Of a DNA stretch of 64,000 nt, positions 50,648-62,300 are shown one piece after another. The DNA is from Phallusia mammillata (Eukaryota > Chordata > Ascidiacea > Phlebobranchia > Ascidiidae). A program made the position numbers and the translations under genes. Numbering within the stretch: position 1 is the stretch's first letter; every line of letters starts with the position of its first letter. Under the pieces are notes generated by a model. The model was given only the letters and a program-made list of their open reading frames with translations. It made no database searches and was not told where the DNA came from. Location: the NCBI GenBank assembly GCA_003260075.1, contig QLIY01000115.1:27568-91567 (forward strand), given 5' to 3'.

Positions 50648-52546
50648 GAGCCTTCTATTCGTTATACATGTAATGGCAATGATGGTTCAAGATGGTTTGT
50701 GTATTAATGCTGTGTTTAAAATGGGGATCTAAGAACAGCAACTGGGAAAGACCCAATCAAGCCCCACAACACTATGAAATATACTTTGTGCTGTAGATTT
50801 TAACCATTACCATTAAAAAATTAAATACCCTTGTTACAAATCAACACCTCATGTACATACATTTAGTCAGGGTCTGCAATTACACATAAACAACAGACAA
50901 CTGTTTGTACAACACTTTTTATCTTATTGAATTTGCATACCAATGAATCAAAACACTGACATGTATCCCATGCAAATATGGACAAATATGTTAAATCACC
51001 CATCTGCCAAGCTTTTTGTCATTAGATTAGTGTGATGATCCTGATGCTGTATAAACAGTACATGTTGTTAATACAGATGCTAATTTCCAATAGTCCAGTG
51101 AAAGTTACTCTGGCGCTCATCTCCAGTGACAGAGATGATTTTTCCCTTTTGTAGCCAGGAATAGTAAAAATACTCTATGTATATGTTTTTTCCCTATACC
51201 TGTATTATTTTGGACACAAAGTGACATCCATTAAGAAGATAGAGGCTTCTTCTAGTAACAATATACATTGGACAACTTGTGTTTTATACAGACTGTGACT
51301 TGACCATGCCATAGTTGTAAACTGGCAAAATGGTGGTGATTTACTGCTTGGTCAGATGTCTGGCACCTCATGATCACACAAGTATGATGCATGTATTGAA
51401 CAATTACGGAACAAATGCAGTACAAAATTCCCTCTCTGGTTTGACCACTTTTTTTCACCGAAAGCAGATTATTGTAAAGAAAGAAAATTTGCAAAAAAGT
51501 ATTTGTACGAAATAAAAAAAATCACTGAAAGTAAGTAGGCTTAGTTTATTGTTTGTGGTCATCCTTAATGCAATGCTGGGCACATGTGTCATAGGTTGGC
51601 CACCCATTATCTATATGTTCCCTATGTTTTGAGAGAAAAATGTACTGTGTGACTTAACATTAAAAACATCTACTTTCCAGTTTATTGCACTATTCTACAG
51701 AATTAAGCGATGAACCAGGCGAATTTCTACTAGCTAATAATAATCCATGGTTTGGCATTCACATCCTTTTTAACAGGTTATGTGATTAACCAGATTCGCC
51801 TGCATTTTAGGTTAACTCTGTTATAAATAAACTTTGGTAAATGCAACATTTTACACTTACGTTTATTGAGACATGGCTGCATTAAAAAACAAAAAAAATG
51901 TATTAATTTTTTTTATTCAGCAGTAATATGTGCTATTATTTTTAAACATCAACATTTGCCAAGGAAATGCACAAATCACTTTCTTGCGTAGATAAATTTA
52001 TTCAGGGTGAACAGTTTAAAACAACCAATAGGCAAAATGTACATGCAATGTATATAATCTCATTCAATGTACAGACGTATGACACAAAAATGCTACTGCA
52101 AAGCATAAATTTCATCATATGCATATATTTTTCATTAATTTACATTATACATTACTATTTCATTTCAAAAATGAAACTCTGGTAAATGCAACTTTTTAGA
52201 CTAACGATTGATAGGACATGGTTGTGTGAGGTGAATCAAGGACAAAAAAAACAACAACATTAGATTGCATGCAACAGTGAGTTTATGTGACTTGCAACAT
52301 TCAGCCTCAACAAAAATTTCATACATTGGCTTGTTTACCACTTCCCAAGCAAGGAATACATCAGGTAAAAACTTGGTACTAAATTAGTGTATATACTTTA
52401 AAAATGTTAGTGTAAAAACGGTGGCTTTGTAAAATATTCTGCAATGTCAACATGGTACTGAGTGCAAAATTTACAAATTCCACTACAACGTTTAATTAGC
52501 ACAACAACATTTAGCAACTATGTCTTTTCACACATATAACTGCATT
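50648..52546. other. Intergenic, convergent with AGPAT5
   Basis: AT-rich, with no supported exon. A diverged segment around 51830-51880 recurs near 52175-52225 (TGGTAAATGCAAC followed by GACATGG), suggesting an old local duplication. Confidence 0.5.
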
Positions 52547-54468
52547 TTAAAAGCAAAAATGAGCATAAACAGACATTAAAAGTACCCCAATTGTGGAAGT
52601 TGCAATATAAATGTACCTTCCAAAGGGGAAATATAAAATCACTGCATGTATCAAGATGAATGAAATTGTTGAGGGAAGAGTAGCAGAATAAGGTAGACGA
52701 GACCTTCTCCATCTCTTGGCTTGGTTGGAGTTTCCTTCACTTCCCGAATTACCTGTTACAAAATTCAGTGAAGGTACATCTAGTAAATGACATATTCTGT
52801 TTAGCTGCATAGAAATCTCCAACTGCAACCATTTGCTACAAAACAATTCTGGATTATTAAATTATCCAGTTAATTGCATAAAAATGCTTTACAAATTGGG
52901 TATGCATGTAACAAAAATTTTCTTTGTTATGTTGCTCTTACTAAATTTTTCACTCACAGAAATTTACAAGGCTGTGAAAAAACAAAAGAATCAGTGGTGT
53001 CAAAAAATGTTCTTGCAGATAAGTACTTATACTTCGCCCACTTTTGCTGAAGAACTCTTCCAGAAGTTTATCTTTTATTGCAAAACGATTGTGAAGCCAT
53101 TTCATTGGAGCCGATGCCTGATCATCAGCAACATCATCACCACATGCAGAAATTTGACTTAACACATCTTTAATAGGGATGCGTTCAAATTTAATGTAAA
53201 CTTTTTTGCATCTTCCAAATAAAAACTGCAATGCATGTGGAGATTGTGGGCGATAACCTAAAAAAAGGTATATTTCATTTGGTGCTGACAAAGCATAAAT
53301 ACTGCTGACTTACCATCATATTCTTCTTTCCTGGTGTCATAAACAATGGTGATGTCATATATTGCATGAATATATGTCTGAAGACTGTTCAAAGTGCAAT
53401 CAAATGCCTTTACTCGTGGTGTTAAAACCTACACAGAGAATTGCTCAAAGTTTTTGCCATTACTATCTAATCAAATGTTTGTGCAAACCTGATTTAGAGG
53501 TTCAAGGCCAGACTTCACAGCGAATGACTGGCTTTTATCCAACAAACTCTTTTTGTGTGGAGTAAAGCGAGTTCCCTCAGGGTACAAAAGAAAGTAAAGA
53601 TCAGCTTTTCTGTAAAAATATCAATAAATTGGGTTTCCTTGCACCAATGTAATGTTTCCAAAATACAGTACCTTTGTTTTAATGTATCTAAAACTCTCTG
53701 CATGTTGTGGTTATTGTAAAAACCATCACGCCTCACAAACACCCCACCATGGATGCCAAAAGAAAATCCATAGATAGGATAATATTTCAGACTGTTTTTA
53801 AAAACAAATCTCATGTTGCCAGTCATATTTTGCCTGTAATACGAAGAAAACTTTATGTAGTTATCTTAAGTATATATAAAAACCTTTTATACCTCACAGC
53901 GAGAAAGTCTGCCACAATCCAGTCCACCATACATTGATGATTACTTAATACCAGTACATTTTCTTTTGTACTTGGTATGGTCCCATCAATGTGAATTTCA
54001 ACACCTTAAAAACAGGTTGGAATTACTTGACAGTCATTGCACAATGAATTCTTAAATGATTGGCAGATACTAAAGGTAACCATGCGAAAGTATAATGGAC
54101 TAAATCTAACTGATTTAAATTAATATATGTGGGCAAAAATAATAAAACAATAAAGATACATAAGTCTAATAAAGAAAACCAACCAGCATAGTGCTCAAAG
54201 AAAAACACCACCATCCTTTGATACCATCCCCACAAGCCATCTTCAACTGTGTGAAACCAGGTTGCTGGCAGAGGTGTGGAAATTACAGACCAACTGTAAT
54301 AGCATTTGATGTGTAAAATATTAATAAAAAGTTTTGCTCAAAGACATTTCGCAAAAACAAAACTTACCATAGCAATAAAATGACATAGGGCACAGTGGAG
54401 ATGGCCAGAAGTATAATGGCAAATGTAGAAAATAATATTTTTAAACCATCCAAAATTACATTAGTCAT
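52547..54468 (-). CDS. AGPAT5: 1-acylglycerol-3-phosphate acyltransferase epsilon-like
   Basis: 383-residue model (human AGPAT5 is 364) in eight exons: 54468-54368, 54293-54184, 54004-53893, 53833-53672, 53609-53489, 53428-53314, 53257-53033, 52752-52547; phases close. The enzyme acylates lysophosphatidic acid to phosphatidic acid in ER or mitochondrial membranes. An N-terminal membrane segment (ILLAISTVPYVILLL) precedes the catalytic NHX4D block (NHQCMVD) with DWIVADFLAVRQN. GGVFVRRDG and the PEGTR block follow, then VLTPRVKAFDCTLNSL and AIYDITIVY. Two hydrophobic segments close the protein (ISFILIHAVILYF, IYIATSTIGVLLMSVYA). LCLAT1 is the nearest alternative; length and the VLTPR block favour AGPAT5. 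Confidence 0.92.
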
Positions 54469-54800
54469 TGTTTAAATAATTTTCTACATCTAAACATAAA
54501 ATAAATCATTGGTGTTATGAACTCCAATTGAAAACAATTTTAAGACTTGAAATGAGAGCAGCATTGATAAATTTACATGTTTTGCAACACATCAAACAAA
54601 TACAAAAATGTTTTTTCTTTCACTTGCAACTTTGTACTTCATGACAAATATCCAACACAAAAGTCATGAGACCAGGGCAAAAAAAACTGTCAACAATTGA
54701 TCTTGTACATTTGCACAAATCAATTTTCACATGCTTGATGTCCAGACAAGCCAATATGCCATGTTGAGTCATTTTATACTTCATCAAGACTTTTTCTTTG

Positions 54801-56183
54801 TCAACTTGAAGCACTTTCATTACAATTATCCAGCTGTGGGTTTACTTCTATTGAATTTATCCTCAGAACAGTATGAAGTGGGGTATATACTGCAAATAAA
54901 GAAAACATGTTTGCTCAAGTCATAACACACGCCCATTGTCAATGTGTACCAATTGTTAGCACTTACATTTCTTCTTTTCAAAGTTTGCTGTCCTGATAAA
55001 TCTTTGAATAACTTTGACAACACCTGGAGATTTTTCAACCACAGTGGCTTCAACCCGAACTAGACTTCGACGAATAATTGGTCGACCAACTAAAGTAAAG
55101 TCAGTTCCTCCAACAAGCAAAATCTGAATAAATACAAAATAAAAACTCCATGCAATTTAAATTTCTGACCTTAATTTGAAAAACGAAAATTTGAAAACCT
55201 TTTCTAAGCGAATTCTGTCACCAACTTCAGCATCCAAGTAACCTGTAGTTCTTACAAGGTCATGATCTGTAACTTTAAACTGCTTGCTTGCTATTTGAAT
55301 GACAGCAAACAATCTTCCATGATTTGCCATGCATTCATTTACTTTCTCAATAACAGCTGGAAACAAAAGAAGATATAATTAGAAAGAAGTAAACACATTC
55401 CATTTAAAAACAAAAAGAGTTTACAAACAAAGTTGCTAAATTGACAACATACAAAAATGTGGCTAGTGGTTTAAAAATACTCACTCAAACATACAGCATG
55501 ACTGCGTCAAGTTGTCAACTAACTGTGTTTATGTTTGACAGATGGCAAATCATCAATTTGGTACATCTGACACCAACACATTGATTTTTTTTACATTATT
55601 AAAGACAATCACACCTACTAATGAGTTAATGCAATCAGGCTCAATAAACACCCCCAGGCTTTTCATAACCAATAGAAATGGTTAAATTACACAACAATCA
55701 CTTTAATGGTAACAAAAATAATGTTAAAATATGCTACAGTTTTACATAATAAACTTTTTTGCAGCAAACAATGTTTCAAAATAAATTGGTGGCTTACTAT
55801 CATGCTCTTCATCTGAAACAAGTCTTGGTGGTTCAGGAAAAACATAGCGGTCATAAAAAGATGGAATACTTTCAGTTTTGTTTGACATTTCTCGACAAAT
55901 TGATGCAAAAGGATAGTGAATCCTGAGGACAAAAATGCTGACTGCATAACTATTTTTAAAATGTAAATAATTCAATTAAAATAACATGTCACATCTTAGT
56001 ACCACATCTCAAACAAATTTTGCAACAATTGCGTCCCATAAAAGCATACACTTACACATGTTTTTGTTTAAGTGTTGATGTTCGCTCATCATGCAACTGA
56101 ATTCGTCGGGATAGCAGTTGATTCCTGGCATAGCTTGTGGCCATTCGGCTTGTAAAAGTTCGAAGTATTGTTCCAGTACTCAT
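54801..56183 (-). CDS. MRPL21: Mitochondrial ribosomal protein bL21m
   Basis: 218-residue protein (human 205), five exons: 56183-56056, 55922-55798, 55356-55199, 55123-54967, 54889-54801; phases close. It is a large-subunit mitoribosomal protein. The N-terminus MSTGTILRTFTSRMATSYAR is an Arg/Ser-rich mitochondrial presequence. The bL21 core is seen in HGRLFAVIQIASKQFKVT, GDRIRLEKILLVGG, DFTLVGRPII and VRVEATVVEK, and the family tail in TPLHTVLRINSIEV. The stop lies 333 bp upstream of the AGPAT5 start on the same strand. Confidence 0.95.
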
Positions 56184-56718
56184 GACTTGACTACTGAAAC
56201 TTATCATAAAGATTAGAAACAAAACTGAGCCTTTTCTTAACAAACTTGCATGCCATAAAACGAAGATAAAGTTAGGAACACAAAACAGAAAACATACACA
56301 CACCGCTTCCGATTTACTTTTACCATCGAAATGTTATCAAAATGACAAACACAAGTATTTAAATGTAAGGCGACAAAGCGTAATTTATGTGCAGGGTAGC
56401 TTGTCTTATTGTATTATTTTACCCGTATATCCACATTTTAGTTAGTTGAAATCAAAACCACAATCAAACAATGAACAAATAATGATCTGTTCAGTCTCGG
56501 GAGTGTCCCTTAAGCTTGACCTTTGACCTATCTGATAAGTCCCAAGTCCAATGGGAATTATACCTTGTAGTTTTGCGTTTTGCTTTACTTGCATAGGTAG
56601 TTTTGTTTGAGTTAGTTAGGTCCCTGCTGCCAACCCAGATTAAGGGTAGTGTTTTTTAACAAAGAGAATTGTCAAAATGTTCTATAAATGTGCCTATCTT
56701 GCTGTAGATTGTGTAGAA

Positions 56719-57214
56719 CAGTGGTTCTCAACCTTTTTTCTTTCATGGCCTACTTTCATTGCACAAAAATTTTGTGGCCCAGTAAATTTTTATGAAAGAA
56801 AGAAACAATTATAAAGTAGGTTCAGAACAAAAAAACATATTTTAAACAAATAGTAAGTTCAAAATAAGTTGCAAAAATGCAAAAAATCATTTCCCTTCTT
56901 TGACCAAGCACTTTCAGAGTTTCAGTTATGACCGANCAGTGGTTCTCAACCTTTTTTCTTTCGTGGCCCACTTTCATTGCAAAAAAATTCTGTGGCCCAG
57001 TAAATTTTTGAGATAGAAAGAAATCAACTATAAAATAGGTTCAGAACAAAAAACAAAACAAAAACATTCCTTCTCAATTCCTCCCCAAGCCATTATTCTT
57101 GTAAAATTGAGTGTATAGTGACACAAATAAAAATTCTTAAAAAAAGTTTTCTATTTGATTGGTCTGTGGCCCAATCAAACTGCTTCCATGGCCCACCATG
57201 GTTGAGAACCGCTG
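56719..57214. mobile_element. hAT (Charlie-like) MITE with an internal assembly join
   Basis: Left end CAGTGGTTCTCAACC, right end GGTTGAGAACCGCTG, flanked by a perfect 8-bp duplication GTGTAGAA (56711-56718 and 57215-57222). A single N at 56937 is followed by a second copy of the left end and about 100 bp of the body, so the real element is probably about 270 bp and one allele's left half has been duplicated. The TIR is the widespread Charlie-type hAT terminus. Confidence 0.88.
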
Positions 57215-57389
57215 GTGTAGAACGAGCCAAATATTTTTTGTTCGTTTATACATCAAATATTGAACTTTACACGGTTCAGACTTCAGACAGTTTCCACATA
57301 TGCTTTGAAATGTTGTTGTATTCATGTGCAAAAAACATCTTTATAATGTACTACTTGCTTGCAAAATAACAATTCACCATATATATGCA

Positions 57390-57566
57390 CAGTGTTTTTT
57401 TAAGGTGTTTTGGGGGACCGAAACGGAATTTCTCCAGCGGTTTCCCAAAATTTGGACTTATAACTGTTTTTTGCAAATATGGCTATTTTTGGTATTTAAA
57501 TGAAACACTTGCGGTCTCTTAAAACTACTTAGCGGTCACCCAAACCAAACCTTAAAAAAAACCCTG
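57390..57566. mobile_element. hAT MITE, copy 2
   Basis: 177 bp, ends CAGTGTTTTTTTAAGG and CCTTAAAAAAAACCCTG, flanked by a perfect 8-bp duplication TATATGCA (57382-57389 and 57567-57574). It is the reverse-orientation homologue of the element at 44995-45157. Confidence 0.92.
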
Positions 57567-57662
57567 TATATGCATCTAATATCCTGATAAATATTAACCA
57601 CAGAAAATTTGTAATTTTAAAGCAATACCAAATCATATTCTTCTAAAAACCTCAAAATTAGC

Positions 57663-58521
57663 ATGAGTACCGATGTCAAGAAAATTAGTGGCCAACTGAA
57701 GGATTTTGATTGGCAACTAAATGTAAGTAATCAGTGTTTTACTCATACAAATCACAGCTATTTACTCAAAAAATATTCTTTATTGAAAAAAATTTACACA
57801 CTGTTACTCCTATAATAATAGTAATAAATTAAGAGGAGAAATGTGTTGTATTCCCCAAAAAACTCAAGTTGTAAGCAATTGTCTTGTTCGCAATTGTTGC
57901 ACCTGTGATAACATACAAATGCTTTGCAGTTGGCACTTTCAAGTGATAAACTTGCAACAACTAATCAGCTCATGGCAACAGTGGATCTAGAAATTGCAAT
58001 CAATCAATCTGACATAGCAAGCTCATTGGCTTCTGTCGAAATGGACAATGTTGAGTTGGATGGACTTATATCTAAATTGGAACAGGCAGCACAGGTTAGT
58101 AATGATTTTTAATCTGAGGCATTAAAATTGCCTACATTTTTGCTTCTTTTTTACATTCCAAATTGTAGCGCAGCATTTTCCAACTTAGGTCTGTGAATAC
58201 TTTTCCCTTAGCATAACCATTAACAAAACAAGGAAAACGAAGTGAAGTGTGGTATTATAGGGTGTCAATTGTGTTTGATACTTTAATGGAATTGTATTGT
58301 TTGAATTTTGTATCTTCATGTATCAAAGTGATGCAAAATAGTACAAAGCCCAACACTAGTGATACAGAATGTGGCATTGTAGCAGGCTAATTATCATGAA
58401 AAAGTAAGTGTAATTTTTACAATATGGCATGTTGGGATTTACTCTTTCAGAAACGTTTGACTATTGTTTTCAACTTTCCATTGCAAACAAATTTCAGGCA
58501 CTGGAACAAGCAAAAACATGA
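57663..58521 (+). CDS. Short COMM-domain protein
   Basis: Three exons (57663-57722, 57930-58094, 58498-58521) encode 82 residues consisting almost entirely of a COMM domain: GQLKDFDWQLNLALSSDK, a beta-rich middle and an amphipathic C-terminus (ELDGLISKLEQA). COMMD proteins form a hetero-decamer in the Commander complex, which drives endosomal recycling and interacts with cullins. The DFDWQxxLALSSDK signature looks most like COMMD8, whereas the COMM-only length resembles COMMD6. The ATG at 57663 sits one base after an acceptor-like AAAATTAG, so it could be a trans-splice site or an internal exon with upstream exons lost from view. Paralogue assignment is left open. Confidence 0.8.
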
Positions 58522-59339
58522 CCGATATGGTTGAAGTTATTTATTGCATCAAAACACCAACTGGATGGTATTACTTGCCCTGATTGATTTCATTTAAAAT
58601 CACCAATAATTTCATTACTATTTTAAATTTACTGCTAATCACTTATTGAATATGTATGCATACCATCACAATAACATCTTGTTTATTTTTAAATGACCAA
58701 TTTTCATCATTTCTGTCCAAGTAATAATGTTTTCTACCTGCTCATAACTCCATCCCTGTTTATTCACTCTTCTGCCAATTTCTGAAGTACAAATAAAGTC
58801 TATGCTCATTGCATGTGGTAAAAATATATTGCTTGGGAAAATCAGAAAAATTCCCTGCACAAAAGACGGTTTTGTGTAGAGCAAAGCATTAAAATTAGGC
58901 ACACACAACAACTTACTGTACCACATCACATACTTGGTTAAGTGCAAACTCAAAAATGGGATACTTCTATTAAACTGCAATTCTAGGTGATTTTTCTTTT
59001 GAAGTATTTGTTTTAGGCAACGAACAGTTTTGTATGAACACAATTTTAGGCTTGGGTTAAAGGCTTATTGCTCAAAGCTGAGCAGGATTTTAATTGGGAT
59101 GAACTTGCAAATGGGTTGCCGCTCTTGTTGCAAATGCAAGGTCACCGAACAGTGCAGCATAAATAGCATACGAAACACAGGGACGAGAGTACAACGCAAC
59201 AGCTCATTCACACTGATAAGAAAGCACACTGGATCAAAGGCTCGTTAGTGAACGACGCCACGGCAAATCAAAGTTCGCCCAAGTTAGTGAACTTCGGAGA
59301 GAAAAAAAACTTTTAGCGGAATCGCCACCGTCTTGGCAG
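58522..59339. other. Convergent intergenic region
   Basis: Between the COMM-domain gene (plus) and the corin-like gene (minus). Open frames here have no splice or family support. Confidence 0.5.
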
Positions 59340-62300
59340 TCACCCGTAAGCTTCTACGCCTATCGTTCTCTCAGCCCAAGAGGCGAAATATTTGACATCG
59401 GTGTAGACGCCCGGTGCACTGTGGGGCTTACATGATGACCCCCAACTTGTTATTCCAGCTAGTTGCCATTGCTGGGTAAGCGGTTGCCAACACATCAAAG
59501 GACCTCCGCTGTCACCCTGTTGCGTACAATTAGTTGCATTAAATCGATAGTGCACAAGACTGCTCAATAAAATTTCTGTATTCAATTTAGCAACGTTCGA
59601 GACAGTTCTAATGAAATCGATATGTCGCCTCGGTCCCAATTTTAAACTTAATCACAATATTGTGGGTTAAACATTGGCGTACAAAGAGGCCCAAAGGACC
59701 ATGTCCGTGCCCAAATTTTTTGAAAATGCATAATTTTGGTGCCGGGAATAAATTATTTAAAGTCATATAGAGAGCCTCAACTTCACCCACTCATTTGTGA
59801 CCCCTACCAACACTTTATGGCCAGGCAACCGGTGGTAGTTACAGTATCCTGGTTCACAAAACGGTAGTGTGAAAACAAGAACGTCTGTACTCACGCTGCA
59901 TGCATCGACTACCCCAACTTTTCCTGCACACAACATTCGGTTCGTGATGACGTGATTTGGGTAGTAGCGCTGACACGTTGAACGGTCGATGACATGGACA
60001 GAACCTTCTTGCAACTTTTGTGCACCCTCCTGCGTTCTGCCGCTAACACCCCAACCTGCCAATGGATTACATTGCCAATCGCTTTCAAATCCAACTTAAA
60101 AATTGACAACGTAGGCCTACTATTGTCTCTTGCTGTACCTGCTATAATGCAGAAGGAGCCTGTATGAAATGGGTTGGATGGAAAGCAGAGCGGATTTACA
60201 TCGGGAACTTCCCTTGATAATTTTACAAGCGCTATATCGAAGTCAACTGCTTGCGGATCGTACCTGGAGTAGAAAAAGATATTAAATCATGTCAACGATC
60301 AAAAACTAAATCCCGTATCACATTCATACCTTGGATGGACTGTGATGTTGGTGACATTAAAAACACTCGAAAGTCTCAAAGCGTTTCGTCCAATTGTATC
60401 AACTCTTGCTCTCCAAATTCTCACGTTCATTCTCCTAAAATTTACGGAGAATCTTATAATACATTACCTCACGTACAACTTTCGTATACAAAAACTGCAT
60501 TTTTTGCGATATAAGGCAGCATTGAAAGTAGCCAACTTACTCCTGAAAGCAATGAGCTGCAGAAACGAGCCATCTTGGATGCACAACAGTTGCACCACAC
60601 ACGTGATCCATCCCGGGTAGAGTTAGCGATGCGAGCCACGGCCAGGCACTGTCACGTGACGTTCTACCGCCCAAAATCCTTGGAAGAACTTTCCCTATAT
60701 CGGTGACGTCACGGCGCTTGCCGCACATCTTCGGTTTGCAGGTGACGTGGACGAATCGTTTCAGTTTGCAAACTCCATTACCGAGGAAGGTCTCTTGTAC
60801 TTTACGGACTCGGTGGTTGTCCGAAATTCTCAGCGAATTTTGACGTGCGCGGTTGCGAATTCGGACAGGTGAAAACGAAAGAGCTTCACTGCAGGGAAGA
60901 TAATTGTCGATTGTATATGGTGTAGTTTGGCACAGAAAAACCTGAATTACATACACCTTGATACCCAAAAATGGAGGAGCATAGCCTACTGTAAAATTCT
61001 GCAGTGTGCATATGAAACTAAAGTTTGGACCATCAGATAATCTAATTTTTTTAAAAGAATTGGGCGATCTCGTGAGTTTTTAAAAATTTAACATCATTTG
61101 TGGAATATTTACTGCGACATATAACAAGTTTTTAAATATTTGCTAAGAAACATTTTTTTTCCAAAACTGGAATAAGCTGAATGCCAAACAAAAAAAGTAA
61201 GTTTAAATACACCTAAATCCCATTTGGTTGCAGGCCAGGTGACTCATTGGTCCGTCCCACAAAGTAGCACAGATGGGATGCCACTGGGACGTAAATTGAC
61301 TGTATCCAATCAATATCCCACCAGATCTCCCATAAGGTATACCGTCGGTGGAACCTTGCCGCAAACGCCATTGATTACGTGATACCAGTCGCACTAAAAA
61401 ATGCACAACAAGTTAGAAAGTCAATAGCTCTGCAATTTATTGATTCGTGTTATTTTAAACTTACAACAATCTGTTTCGTCACTTCCGTCGGGACAATCTC
61501 TATTGCCGTCGCACCACATGCTTTTTGACACGCAAGTGTGGTCAGTACATGCTTTTTGCGTTGTGTCGCAACGATCTGAGAAATGTAAATTCAGGAAAGT
61601 TGTTTTTAAGGACTTTACCACCACAAGTTATACATATTTTACCGCAGTTTAATTCATCCGATGAGTCGGGGCAATCTTTGTGAGAATCACATACCCACGA
61701 CGACAAGATACAACGCTTGTTGGATCTGCATTCAAACCTGCCATTCGGACAAAGTTAAATTTAAACAAGAAAACTGACCAGGAAGTAATATAGTAAGTAA
61801 GACTCGCACCTTCCTAGAGCTTCGCAATTGCAGTCAACTTCATCCGAACCGTCGTCACAGTGGTTGATCCCATCGCATCTTGACTCCATGCTTATACATC
61901 GTTTTCCAGTACTTTCAGTTGAGTTGCAGAGGAACTGATCGCTTGCACAGTACTCTTCCAAAAAAAACATGTTTTCATAACTGTGCATAGTTTAGACCAC
62001 TGGTCGGCAACCGCCGGTCCGCGGTCCGGTACCGGTCCGCGAGGAGTTCGTTACCGGGCCGTATAATTTTTCAGGTTAAATGCTATAAAACATTTGCCCA
62101 TGTATCCCGGGGATCATAAACTAATTTAAGCGTTTTGATAAATATTTGTAGTTTTTTTGAAGACCGGTCCCCGATAAAATTTTGGTTTCAAAAACGGTCC
62201 GCAGTGCAAAAAGATTGCCTACCCCTGTTTTAGGCGATAGGTAGTATAGTAGGATAGCCAAGTCAAATAATTGCCCTATTTTGTTGCCTTTACGTTCCAT

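Noticed and set aside
58666-59043. 125-codon minus-strand frame
   Set aside because: No splice sites, no resemblance and skewed composition; it lies in a convergent intergenic region.
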